From contig NZ_JACHIN010000002.1 in assembly GCF_014203235.1 (NCBI RefSeq), positions 675,245 through 739,244 on the forward strand: a DNA stretch of 64,000 nt, written 5' to 3'. Both the position numbers and the translations under genes were made by a program. This DNA comes from Nonomuraea endophytica. GTDB lineage: Bacteria > Actinomycetota > Actinomycetes > Streptosporangiales > Streptosporangiaceae. Positions 35,615 to 44,700 of this stretch are shown here, piece by piece (the first letter of the stretch is position 1; the number at the start of each line of letters is the position of its first letter). The notes beneath the pieces were generated by a model. The model had not been told where the DNA came from and did no database searches. It saw only the letters and a list, made by a program, of their open reading frames with translations.

Positions 35615-36646
35615 ATGGTGGCAACCACCGCCGTGAAGCTTCCTCAGCTCCGTCACCGCCGCCTGACCTGGCTGATCGGGCTCACGGGGGTACTCGTGCT
35701 CGCGATCGTCCTGAGCATTACCATCGGCGCCAAAGCGGTGCCGCTCACCGACGCCTGGCACGCGCTGACCTCGCCCACCGGCACCGAGAGCGACATCATC
35801 ATCCGCTCGCTGCGCCTGCCCCGCACCGCGCTCGGCATCCTGGCCGGGATCGCGCTCGGCGTCGCCGGCGCGCTCATGCAGGGCCACACCCGCAACCCGC
35901 TCGCCGACCCCGGCCTGCTCGGCGTCACCCAGGGCGCCGCCTTCGCCATGGTCGCCTCGATCATCTTCCTCGGCACCACCAGCCTGCTCGGCTTCATCTG
36001 GTTCGGCCTGGCCGGCGCGCTCGTCGCCAGCGTCGGCGTCTTCGCCCTCGGCATGGTCGGCGGGCGCGGCGGCCCCACCCCGGTCACGCTGGCCCTGGCC
36101 GGCACCGCCGTCAGCGCCTTCCTCTACGCGCTCACCTCGGCGATGGTCCTGCTCGACGAGCAGGCCATGGACGTCTTCCGCTTCTGGCAGTCCGGCTCCA
36201 TCGCCGCCCGGGGCACCGAGGTGATCTGGCAGGTGCTGCCGTTCATCGCGGCCGGGCTGCTCCTGGCCCTGCTCAACGCCTCCGGCCTCAACGCCCTGTC
36301 ACTCGGCGAGGACGTGGCCCGCAACCTCGGCCAGAACATCGCCCTCACCCGGGCCGTCGGCGTCGCCTCGGTCACGCTGCTGACCGGCGCCGCCGTCGCC
36401 GCGTGCGGCTCGCTGTCGTTCATCGGCCTGATCGTGCCGCACCTGGCCCGCCGCGTGTCGGGGACCGACCATCGGTGGCTGCTGCCGTACTCCGGGCTGA
36501 TCGGCGCCGCGCTCCTGCTGCTCGGCGACGTGATCGGCCGGGTCGTGGCGCCGCCCGGCGAGCTTGAGGTCGGCGTGGTGCTCGCGCTGCTCGGCGCGCC
36601 CTTCTTCGTGGCGCTGGTCCGCCGCAGGAAGCCGGTGCGGCTGTGA
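35615..36646 (+). CDS. iron-siderophore ABC transporter permease (FecCD family), first
   Basis: FecCD/BtuC-type permease of 343 residues with about nine to ten membrane helices. Family landmarks: LRLPRTALGILAGIALGVAGALMQGHTRNPLADPGLLGV near residues 67-105, and the coupling region GSLSFIGLIVPHLARR near residue 270, which contacts the ATPase. It forms the membrane channel together with the next gene product. The ATG at 35615 follows AGGAGGA. The downstream permease GTG overlaps its stop (GTGA), so the operon is translationally coupled. Expected repression by the iron box upstream. Confidence 0.94.
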   Translation: MVATTAVKLPQLRHRRLTWLIGLTGVLVLAIVLSITIGAKAVPLTDAWHALTSPTGTESDIIIRSLRLPRTALGILAGIALGVAGALMQGHTRNPLADPGLLGVTQGAAFAMVASIIFLGTTSLLGFIWFGLAGALVASVGVFALGMVGGRGGPTPVTLALAGTAVSAFLYALTSAMVLLDEQAMDVFRFWQSGSIAARGTEVIWQVLPFIAAGLLLALLNASGLNALSLGEDVARNLGQNIALTRAVGVASVTLLTGAAVAACGSLSFIGLIVPHLARRVSGTDHRWLLPYSGLIGAALLLLGDVIGRVVAPPGELEVGVVLALLGAPFFVALVRRRKPVRL

Positions 36647-37695
36647 CCTCCTACGCGCTCAGAATCGCCGGCCTGTCCTGGCAGGTACGGCTGCGCGGCC
36701 TCGCCGTCACCTTCGGCGGCCTGGTCCTGCTGGTGCTGCTGATGGCGCTGAACATGCGCATCGGCGACCTGCCCATGACCGTGGGAGAGGTGTTCACGGA
36801 CACCTTCGACGCCTCCAGCCCCGCCCACTTCGTCATCATGGAACTGCGCCTGCCCAGAGCCCTGACCGGCGCGCTGGTCGGCGCCGCGCTGGCCCTCTCC
36901 GGCGCGATCATCCAGTCGATCGCCCGCAACCCGCTGGCCAGCCCCGAGATCCTCGGCGTCACCACCGGCGCCTCGGTCACCGTGGTCGCCGGAGTGGTGG
37001 TCAGCGGCGGCGTTCACGGCGGGGTCAGCGGCCTGCTGTCCAGCGTGGGCATGCCGGCGCTCGCCCTGCTGGGCGGCCTGCTCGGCGCCGTGATCGTCTA
37101 CGGCCTGGCCTGGCGGCGCGGCCTCGACGGCTACCGTCTCGTCCTGGTCGGCATCGGCGTGGCCGCGGTCTTCACCAACGTCAAGTACTGGCTGATGACC
37201 GTCGGCGACGTCAACGACACCGCCCAGGCGATGGTGTGGATCAGCGGCTCGCTCCACGGCCGCGGCTGGGAGCACGTGATCCCGGTCGCGCTGGCGCTGG
37301 CGGTGCTGATCCCGCTGACCCTGCTCGGCACCCGCTCGCTCAACGCCCTGCGCTTCTCCGACGACACCGTCACCGCGCTCGGCGTCCGCATGAACCTGTC
37401 CAGAGCCCTGATGATCCTGGCCGCGGTGCTGCTGGCGGCCGTGGCCACCGCCTCGGCCGGCCCCGTCGCCTTCGTCGCGCTGGCCTCCCCGCAGATCGCG
37501 CTGCGGCTGATCCGCTCGGCCCAGCCGCCGCTGCTGTCGTCGGCGATCGTCGGCGCCGTGCTCACCGCCGGCGCCGACCTGCTCGCCCGCACCGCCTTCT
37601 CCCCCATCGAGCTGCCGGTCGGTGTCGTCACGGCCGTGCTCGGCGCACCGTATCTGATCTACCTTCTGACCCGCATCCGTAAGGGGCGCACATGA
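36643..37695 (+). CDS. iron-siderophore ABC transporter permease (FecCD family), second
   Basis: Second FecCD-type permease, 350 residues, partner of the preceding one in a heterodimeric channel. It shows LRLPRALTGALVGAALALSGAIIQSIARNPLASPEILGVT near residues 67-106 and the coupling segment AGPVAFVALASPQIALRL near residue 275. About nine membrane helices are apparent. The GTG start overlaps the stop of the first permease by 4 bp, and the ATG of the ATPase gene overlaps this stop in the same way, making a tightly coupled three-gene unit. Confidence 0.94.
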   Translation: MTSYALRIAGLSWQVRLRGLAVTFGGLVLLVLLMALNMRIGDLPMTVGEVFTDTFDASSPAHFVIMELRLPRALTGALVGAALALSGAIIQSIARNPLASPEILGVTTGASVTVVAGVVVSGGVHGGVSGLLSSVGMPALALLGGLLGAVIVYGLAWRRGLDGYRLVLVGIGVAAVFTNVKYWLMTVGDVNDTAQAMVWISGSLHGRGWEHVIPVALALAVLIPLTLLGTRSLNALRFSDDTVTALGVRMNLSRALMILAAVLLAAVATASAGPVAFVALASPQIALRLIRSAQPPLLSSAIVGAVLTAGADLLARTAFSPIELPVGVVTAVLGAPYLIYLLTRIRKGRT

Positions 37696-38474
37696 GACTG
37701 CAGGCCGTAGACGTCAAACTTGGTTACGGCGACCGCGTCATCGTGGACGGGCTCGACCTCGGCGTCGAGGCCGGAACCGTGACCACGATCATCGGTCCCA
37801 ACGGTTGCGGCAAGTCCACGCTGCTGCGCGCCCTCGGCCGCCTGCTCAAGCCGTCGGGCGGCGAGGTCCTGCTGGACGGCAAGAAGATCTCCACGATCGC
37901 CACCAAGGAGGTGGCGCGGATCCTCACCGTGCTGCCCCAATCCCCCTCGGCCCCCGAAGGGCTCACCGTCGCCGACCTCGTGGCCAGAGGACGGCACCCG
38001 CACCAGACCTGGTACCGCCAGTGGTCGTCCGACGACGAGAAGGCCGTGGGCGTCGCACTGAACATGACCGGCCTCTCCGACCTCGCCGAGCGGCCGCTGG
38101 ACGAGCTGTCCGGCGGGCAGCGGCAGCGCGCGTGGATCTCCATGGCGCTGGCCCAGGGCACCGACCTGCTGTTGCTCGACGAGCCGACGACCTTCCTCGA
38201 CCTGGCCCATCAGGTGGAGGTGCTGGAGCTGGTGCGCGATCTGCACGCGCAGGCGGGCCGTACCATCGTGATGGTCCTGCACGACCTCAACCTGGCCGCC
38301 CGCTACGCCGACCGGCTGGTGGCGATGCGCGACGGCAGCGTGGTGGCGGCGGGCACGCCGCACGAGGTGCTGACCGAAGACCTCATCCGAGAGGTCTTCG
38401 ACCTGGACTCCAAGGTCATCACCGACCCCGTGGCCGGCACCCCGCTGGTCGTCCCCATCGGCTCACACCGCTAG
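37692..38474 (+). CDS. iron-siderophore ABC transporter ATPase (FecE/FepC-like)
   Basis: Cytoplasmic ATPase of 260 residues powering siderophore import. Walker A is GPNGCGKSTLLRAL (about residues 36-49), the Q-loop is LPQSPSAPEG, the signature is LSGGQRQRAWISMAL, Walker B is LLLLDEPTTFLD, and the switch histidine is in VLHDLNLAARY, the usual form for iron-chelate uptake ATPases. The start ATG overlaps the preceding stop (ATGA). The gene ends in CGCTAGCGGGCC, a 12-bp string repeated 45 bp later at the end of the convergent TPR gene. Confidence 0.95.
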   Translation: MRLQAVDVKLGYGDRVIVDGLDLGVEAGTVTTIIGPNGCGKSTLLRALGRLLKPSGGEVLLDGKKISTIATKEVARILTVLPQSPSAPEGLTVADLVARGRHPHQTWYRQWSSDDEKAVGVALNMTGLSDLAERPLDELSGGQRQRAWISMALAQGTDLLLLDEPTTFLDLAHQVEVLELVRDLHAQAGRTIVMVLHDLNLAARYADRLVAMRDGSVVAAGTPHEVLTEDLIREVFDLDSKVITDPVAGTPLVVPIGSHR

Positions 38475-38525
38475 CGGGCCTCGCGCGAGGCGCGTCATGG
38501 TCAGCACGACGCTCGCTAGCGGGCC
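38469..38525. repeat. 12-bp direct repeat spanning two convergent stop codons
   Basis: CGCTAGCGGGCC occurs at 38469-38480 (stop of the FecE gene) and again at 38514-38525 (stop of the convergent TPR gene). Between them lies a 14-bp perfect palindrome GCCTCGCGCGAGGC (38478-38491) that could act as a hairpin. Confidence 0.6.
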
Positions 38526-40186
38526 AGCTCGCGGCGAACGTCCGGGTCGTCCGGATCCAGCCGGGCCGCCCGCTCCAGATCAGCCCGCGCCTCCCGCTCC
38601 CGTCCCGCCGCGCGCAGCGCCAGCGCCCGGTTGAACAGCAGCTCCGCCCGCTCCTCCAGCTCCAGCGCGCGGGTCAGGTCGGCGACCGCCGCCTCGGGCG
38701 CGCCCTCCTCGAACGACAGCCCGCCGCGCCCCGCCCACGCCGCCACCAGCCCGCCGTCCAGCGCCAGCGCGCCGTCGTAGGCCGCCCTGGCCGCCGCCCG
38801 CCGGCCCGCCGCCTGCTCGACCTGCCCCAGCACACACAGCAGGTACGGCTCCCGCGGCGTCAGCCGCAACCCCGCCTCCACGTCGGCCCGCGCCCCGGCC
38901 TGATCACCCAGGGCGGCTCGCAGCCCGGCCCGGTTGACGTAGCCGGGCGCGAAGCCCGGATCGAGTTCCAGCGCGTAGTCGAGATCGGCCTGCGCTCCGG
39001 CCAGGTCACCGCGCGTGTAGCGGACCTCGGCGCGGTTGTAGTACGGCTCGGGGAAGGGCGGGCTGACCCGCATCGCGCTCTCGTAGTCGGCGACCGCCTC
39101 ATCGAGACGCCCCAGCTTGTGGAGGAGCGTCCCGCGATCGAGGTAGTAGTCGGGGTAGCCGGGGTCGGCGGCGATCGCGGCGGCGTAGTCGGCCAGCGCC
39201 TCCCCGGTGCGGCCCAGGACGCCGAGGAGCTGGCCGCGGTTGGCCCGCAGCACCAGCCGGTGGATCGGGTGCCGGTCCGGCGGCAGGTCCCGGTCGGCCA
39301 GCTCGATGGCCTGCTCGACCAGGGTCAGGGCGGCGGTCAGGCGGCCGCGCCGTACCTCGACCAGGGCCTTGGCGTTGAGGTCGAAGCCGAGGTGGAAGGC
39401 GCGCTCACGGCGGTCGGGCAGCAGCGAGGCGATGGTAATCGCCTCGTTGATCCAGGCCAGCGCCTCCTCGGGGTCGCGCCGGACGGGATCGTGGTGGCGG
39501 ACGAACAACATCGCGATCGAGCAGGCCACGGTGGCGCGGTGGCCGGGCTCGGTGGCGGCGCGCCTGGCCCGCTCGTACAGCTCGCGGGCGGCGGGCTCGC
39601 GGCCGATCGCCTCCAGCGCGGCGGTGGTGCGGTGCAGCAGCGTCCACCAGCGCTCGGGGTCGTCGTCGTGGGTGAGCCGCTCCAGCTCGGCCAGCCCGGC
39701 CTCGGCCATGGCGTGGTGGAAGCCCTCGTCGCGGAAGCGGTCGTAGTCGGTGGAAAACGGCCCGTCGCCGGGCCGGCCCTCCGCCTCGGTGATCACCAGC
39801 TCGGGTACGCGCCGCCGCAGCACCTCGACCAGCTGGACGTCGGTCGGATCGGCCGCGGCCAGGTTCGCCACGGCGACGGCCAGCGGCCCGGTCCTGGCCA
39901 GGTGGTCACGGACGAACTCGGCCAGCCCGTTGGCGATTCGCAGCGTACGCCCCGCGCCCGGAATCAGGATGCGCTGCTCGCGCGGCAGGCCGTCGGCCAG
40001 CGACCCCCGGCTGCGCGGCACCCGCGCCGCGAGGTGCGGCGCGGCGGCCCTGATCTCGATGTCGTGGGCGGCCACCAGGTCGGGCCCGTACGCGAGCGCC
40101 GCGGGCACGAGGGCGTCAAGGAGCGCAGCGCCGAACGTGTAGGGGCCGTGGGGACGCCGGTCCACGTCGAAGGTCGGAAGGTTCAC
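38516..40186 (-). CDS. tetratricopeptide repeat protein with STAND-like N-terminus
   Basis: Cytoplasmic protein of 556 residues. Residues about 300-556 are a run of seven or more TPR units (recurring A-x-x-D-x-x-x-A-L-x-L-D-P, for example ADLDYALELDPGFAPGYVNRAG and RADLERAARLDPDDPDVRREL). A helical region covers 150-300. The N-terminal 130 residues include GPLAVAVANLAAADPTDVQLVEVLRRRVP, which looks like the Walker B segment of STAND ATPases (typically DDLHWADPxSLELL) with the acidic residues lost, and no intact P-loop is seen. The GTG at 40186 follows AAGGA by 4 nt; a TTG at 40201 is the alternative. It lies directly downstream of a 24-codon peptide gene and a hairpin. Function not recognised. 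Confidence 0.8.
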   Translation of the reverse strand: MNLPTFDVDRRPHGPYTFGAALLDALVPAALAYGPDLVAAHDIEIRAAAPHLAARVPRSRGSLADGLPREQRILIPGAGRTLRIANGLAEFVRDHLARTGPLAVAVANLAAADPTDVQLVEVLRRRVPELVITEAEGRPGDGPFSTDYDRFRDEGFHHAMAEAGLAELERLTHDDDPERWWTLLHRTTAALEAIGREPAARELYERARRAATEPGHRATVACSIAMLFVRHHDPVRRDPEEALAWINEAITIASLLPDRRERAFHLGFDLNAKALVEVRRGRLTAALTLVEQAIELADRDLPPDRHPIHRLVLRANRGQLLGVLGRTGEALADYAAAIAADPGYPDYYLDRGTLLHKLGRLDEAVADYESAMRVSPPFPEPYYNRAEVRYTRGDLAGAQADLDYALELDPGFAPGYVNRAGLRAALGDQAGARADVEAGLRLTPREPYLLCVLGQVEQAAGRRAAARAAYDGALALDGGLVAAWAGRGGLSFEEGAPEAAVADLTRALELEERAELLFNRALALRAAGREREARADLERAARLDPDDPDVRRELAR

Positions 40187-40205
40187 CAGGTCCTTTTCCA
40201 AGCCG

Positions 40206-40252
40206 AAGGGCGGCCCGCGTCTCCCCCAGAGAAGGAGACGGACCGCCCCTTT
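40206..40252 (-). terminator. attenuator-like hairpin between peptide gene and TPR gene
   Basis: On the minus strand an outer stem (GGCGG with CCGCC, extended by AAGGG/CCCTT) and an inner 7-bp stem CGTCTCC / GGAGACG enclose a 9-nt loop, starting about 5 nt after the peptide stop codon and ending about 20 nt before the TPR start. There is no T run, so it may only partly terminate, or it may stabilise the short upstream message. Confidence 0.6.
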
Positions 40253-40256
40253 GAGA

Positions 40257-40331
40257 TCAGTTCTTGTGCCGCGGCGCGTCGACGCCTGCAGGCTTGACTG
40301 TTCCCGGCTTGTGGACCACGACCTTTTTCAT
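40257..40331 (-). CDS. 24-residue basic peptide
   Basis: Short open frame of 24 codons, ATG at 40331 and TGA at 40257-40259, with GGAAGG placed 6 nt before the start. The peptide begins MKKVVVHKPG, continues TVKPAGV and ends DAPRHKN. It is strongly basic (six Lys/Arg, two His, one Asp), has no Cys, Ser or Trp and no hydrophobic signal core. It is followed by a stable hairpin and then the TPR gene on the same strand. The arrangement of abundant small peptide, attenuator and larger protein is typical of precursor peptides, signalling peptides or antitoxin-like pairs, but I recognise no family and claim no function. Confidence 0.6.
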   Translation of the reverse strand: MKKVVVHKPGTVKPAGVDAPRHKN

Positions 40332-40475
40332 TCTTGCCCTTCCACTCCGCACACACCTCATGACGCGAACGTTCCGAATCCGTCCGCGATCTCTGGGTGA
40401 CCGACTCATGTGAACACACGCCCGAGTCGGAGATCAAGACCTGCGGGGTAAGGGTCATTACCCACCAAATAAGGA

Positions 40476-40503
40476 GACGCTCCACGGAACCCCATGGAGC
40501 GTC
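40476..40503 (-). terminator. terminator after ftsY
   Basis: Perfect 9-bp stem GACGCTCCA / TGGAGCGTC with a 10-nt loop, 20 bp beyond the ftsY stop codon. It separates the ftsY transcript from the peptide/TPR unit on the same strand. The remaining spacer 40332-40475 holds no other gene and presumably the promoter of that unit. Confidence 0.7.
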
Positions 40504-40522
40504 CGAAAACCCACCAAAAGCC

Positions 40523-41704
40523 TCAGTCGTCACCCAAGATCGCGTCGACGAAGACCTCCGGATCGAACGGCGCCAGGTCGTCCGACCCCTCGCCCAGACC
40601 CACCAGCTTCACCGGAACTCCCAGCTCACGCTGCACCGAGATCACGATGCCGCCCTTGGCCGTGCCGTCGAGCTTGGTCAGCGCGATGCCCGTGATGTTG
40701 ACCACCTCGGCGAACACCTGGGCCTGGCGCATGCCGTTCTGGCCGGTCGTGGCGTCGAGCACGAGCAGGACCTCGTCGACCGTGGCCTTCTTCTCGATGA
40801 CGCGCTTGACCTTGCCCAGCTCGTCCATGAGGCCGGTCTTGGTGTGCAGGCGGCCGGCGGTGTCGACGATCACGACGTCCGCCTTCTCCGCCATGCCCTT
40901 GGCCGTCGCGTCGAACGCGACCGACGCCGGGTCGCCGCCCTCCGGGCCGCGCACCACCTCGGCGCCCACCCGGTCGCCCCAGGTCTGCAACTGGTCGGCG
41001 GCGGCGGCGCGGAAGGTGTCGGCGGCGCCGAGCACGACCTTCTTGCCGTCACCCACCAGCGAACGGGCCAGCTTGCCCGTCGTGGTGGTCTTGCCGGTGC
41101 CGTTGACGCCGACCACGAGCACCACCGCGGGCCGTTCGCCGTGCTTGGCGACGTGCAGCGTGCGGTCGAGGTCGGGGTTGACCTGCGCCAGCAACTGCTC
41201 GCGCAACAGACCGCGCACCTCCTGCGGCGTCCGGCTGCCGAGCACCTTGACCTTGGTCTTCAGCTCCTCGACCATCATCTGCGTCGGCGCGACGCCGACG
41301 TCGGCGGTGATCAGGCTCTCCTCGATCTCGTCCCACACCTCGTCGTCGAGACGGTCGCGGGACAGCAGCTCCAGCAGGCCGCGGCCGAACGCGCTCTGCG
41401 AGCGGGCCAGCCGCGAACGCAGCCGCACCATCCGGCCGGCCGACGGCGGCGGCACCTCGACCTCGGGCGCCGCGGGCTTGACCTCGACCGGAGGAGCCGG
41501 CGGCGGAAGCGTGGTGGTGGCGCCCTCGGACTCCTCACCACCCCCGGCGGGCCGCTTCTCCGTGTCTTCCGGAAGCGGGATCGTCGCCGGTGGCTCGACC
41601 GGCGGCGCGCCCTTGCCACCCGGCCTGAACAGCAGGAAGAGGCCGCCGGCCGCCAGCAGGGCGACGACGACCACGATCACGATGATGCCCAGGTAACCAT
41701 CCAC
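40523..41704 (-). CDS. ftsY: signal recognition particle receptor FtsY
   Basis: SRP receptor GTPase of 393 residues that docks ribosome-nascent-chain complexes to the membrane. Actinobacterial form with an N-terminal membrane helix (residues 5-27, IIVIVVVVALLAAGGLFLLF) and an acidic/Pro-rich linker (30-90). The N domain (about 95-180) and the G domain follow with G1 GVNGTGKTTTTGKLA, the I-box ADTFRAAAADQL, G3 DTAGRLHTK, G4 TKLDGTAKGG and the closing GLGEGSDDLAPFDPEVFVDAI. The start is a GTG at 41704. It lies 54 bp downstream of smc on the same strand, the conserved actinobacterial order. Confidence 0.97.
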   Translation of the reverse strand: MDGYLGIIVIVVVVALLAAGGLFLLFRPGGKGAPPVEPPATIPLPEDTEKRPAGGGEESEGATTTLPPPAPPVEVKPAAPEVEVPPPSAGRMVRLRSRLARSQSAFGRGLLELLSRDRLDDEVWDEIEESLITADVGVAPTQMMVEELKTKVKVLGSRTPQEVRGLLREQLLAQVNPDLDRTLHVAKHGERPAVVLVVGVNGTGKTTTTGKLARSLVGDGKKVVLGAADTFRAAAADQLQTWGDRVGAEVVRGPEGGDPASVAFDATAKGMAEKADVVIVDTAGRLHTKTGLMDELGKVKRVIEKKATVDEVLLVLDATTGQNGMRQAQVFAEVVNITGIALTKLDGTAKGGIVISVQRELGVPVKLVGLGEGSDDLAPFDPEVFVDAILGDD

Positions 41705-41758
41705 AACAAGTCAGTTTTCCAGATCAGCCCGCATGCTCGCGCCCGGGGCGCGTGCTCG

Positions 41759-44700
41759 TCAGGCCGGTTCGCGCTCCCGCAGGCGCTGGCTGACGACCTG
41801 GGTGACGCCGTCACCACGCATGGATACGCCGTACAGAGCGTCGGCGATCTCCATCGTGCGCTTGTTGTGGGTGATGACGATCAGCTGCGAACTCTGCCGC
41901 AACTCCTCGAAAAGCGTCAGCAGCCGCTGCGTGTTGGTGTCGTCGAGCGCCGCCTCGACCTCGTCCATCACATAGAACGGCGACGGCCGTGCCTTGAAGA
42001 TGGAGATCAGGAACGCCACCGCCGTCAGCGACCGCTCACCGCCCGACAGCAGCGACAGCCGCTTGACCTTCTTGCCCGGCGGCCTGGCCTCGACCTCGAT
42101 GCCGGTCGTCAGCATGTCGGCGGGGTCGGTGAGCACGAGCCGCCCGTCGCCGCCCGGGAACACCCGGGTGAAGATCTGCTCGAACTCGCGGGCGACGTCC
42201 TCGTAGGCGGAGGAGAACATCGCCTCGACCCGGTTGTCGACCTCCTGGACGACGGTCATCAGCTCCCGCCTGGTCTTCTTGAGGTCTTCGAGCTGGCTGT
42301 TGAGGAAGGCGTGGCGCTCCTCCAGCGCCGCGAACTCCTCCAGCGCCAGCGGGTTGACCTTGCCGAGCTGGTTCATCTGCTTCTCGGCGATCCGGGCGCG
42401 CTTCTCCTGCTCCTCCCGGACGTACGGCACGGGCGGATCTCCGGGGACCGGGGCGGCCGGGCCGTACTCGGAGATCAGCGACTCGGCCTCCACGCCGAAC
42501 TCGTCGAGCGCCCGCTGCTCCATCTGCTCCAGCCGGAGCCGCTGCTCGGTGCGGGCCATCTCGCTGCCGTGCACCCGGTTGACCAGCTTGTCGAGCTCCT
42601 GCGACAGCTCGCGCACGCGCACGCGTACCTGCTTCAGCTCGGCGTCGATCGCCACCCTGGCCAGGTCCGCCTCGTCGCGCTCGCGCGAGGCCAGCTCGAT
42701 CGAGCCGGCCAGCGCCCCGAGCACCCGCTTGGCGCCCTTGGCCACGGCCTCGGCCACGACGGCCTGCGCGCGCCGCCTGGCCCGCTGCGCGGCGGCCTGG
42801 GCGCGCTCCTGACGCTCGCGTTCGGCGGCCCGCAGCAGGCCGTCGGCCCTGCCCTCGATGCCCTTGACCCGCTCCTCCGCGGTGCGGACCTGCAGGCGGG
42901 TCTCCATCTCGCGCTGCCTGGCGAGGTTGGTGGCCTCGGCCAGTTCGTCGCGGGTGTCGGTGGTGGGCTCGGACTCCAGCTCGCTGGCGTATTCGGCCTC
43001 GGCCAGCCGGATCTCCAGCTCGGCCACCTCTTCGAGCGCCTCGGCCCGCGCCTCCTCGGCGGTGGCCACGCTCTTGGCCAGGCGGGCGGCCTCGGCGGCG
43101 GCTGCCTGGGCGGCCGCCTCCAGCTGGGCCAGGCGCTTGGCGGCTGCGGCGTTGCGCTGGTCGGCCTCGCGCTGCCTGCCCCTGACCTGGTCGAGCGTGC
43201 CCTGGGCGGCGCTGAGGCCGGACTGGGCGGTGCTGACGGCGGTCTGGGCCTCGGTGACGCGGGCCTGCGCGGCTTCGAGCCCGGCCTGGGCCTCGTGCTC
43301 GGCCTCGACGGCCGCCTCGAAGCCCGCGGCGCTGTGCTCGGCGGTGATCTGGGCGGCGTCGAGGTCGGCGGTGGCCTGGTCGAGGGCGGAGCGCATCTGC
43401 AGGACGGACGAACCGCCCACCGCGCCGCCGTCCGCCAGGTGGACGCCCACCAGGTCGCCCTGCCTGGTCACGGCCCTGAGCTCGGGCCGCCGCTCCACCA
43501 GCTCCTTCGCCCCGGCCAGGTCGTCGACCACGACGATGCCGGTCAGCACGTGGTCGACCGCGGCTCTGAGGTGGTCGGGAACGGTCACCAGATCGGCGGC
43601 CCAGACACCCCGCGCGTCGAGGGCGGGCCGGGACCCGGCGCGGCCCTCGCCCGCGATCAGGATGGTCGCGTGACCGCCCTCTCCGGCGCGCAGGAGCTCG
43701 AAGGCCTCCACCGCCGTGTCGAGCGACTTCACCGCGATCGCCTCGGCCACCGGGCCCAGGACGGCGGCGACGGCCAGCTCGGCGCCCGGCGCGACGGCCA
43801 GCTCGGTGGCCAGCGGGCCCAGGACTCCGGCCAGGTCGGCCTCCAGCAGCGCGGCGCCGCCGTCGGCGCCCTTGCTCAGGCCGAGTTCGAGTGCTTCGCG
43901 CCGGGCCTGGAGGCTCGCCACCGCGCGCTGGGCCTGCTGGTCGGCGGTGCGGGCGGTGCCCACGGCGGATTTGGCCGCCTGCAGTGCCGCGCGCGGGGCG
44001 TCCAGCCCCGACCTGGACTCCTCCACGGCGGCGCGGGCCTCGTCGGCGACCGCCTTGGCCTCCTCGACCAGCGCCTGAGCGGTGTCCAGCTCCTCGGCGA
44101 GCGCAGGGTCGACGGCGGGCTCGGCGCGCTGCTGCTCCTCGAGCTCCATCCGGCCGACACGCTCACGCTCGGCGGCGTCGAAGACGCCCTGCGCCAGGCG
44201 GCCGATCTCCTCGTCGGCTGCGCGGGCGCGGCTGCGCGCCGAGTCGACCTTGCCGCGCAGCCTGGCCAGGCCCTCGCGGCGGTCGGCCTGGGCGCGGGCG
44301 GCCATGGACAGGCGCTGCTCCTCGCGGCTCAGCTCCGCCTCGGCCTCGGCCCGGCGCTGGACGGCCTCCTCCAGCAGCTCCCGGGCGTGCTCCAGCTCGG
44401 CGTTGAGAATGAGCTCCTGCTCGCGGGCCTCGGCGGCCTCGCGTTCGAGCTCCTCGGGGTCGCGGCCGCGCCGTTCGATGGCGGCGGCGTCGACCGCGTG
44501 GCGGTGGCGTTCCGCGGCGAGCTGCTCCAGCCCCGAGGTGCGCTCGCGCAGGGACGACAGCCGGAAGAAGGTCTCCTGCGCGGCCGACAGCCTCGGCTGG
44601 GCCTGCGCCTCGGCCGCCTCCAGGGCGGCCTCACGCTCCTGGCCCTGCGCCAGCTCAGTCTCCACGTGAGTACGGCGGGCCTGGATGGCAGCCTCGTCGG

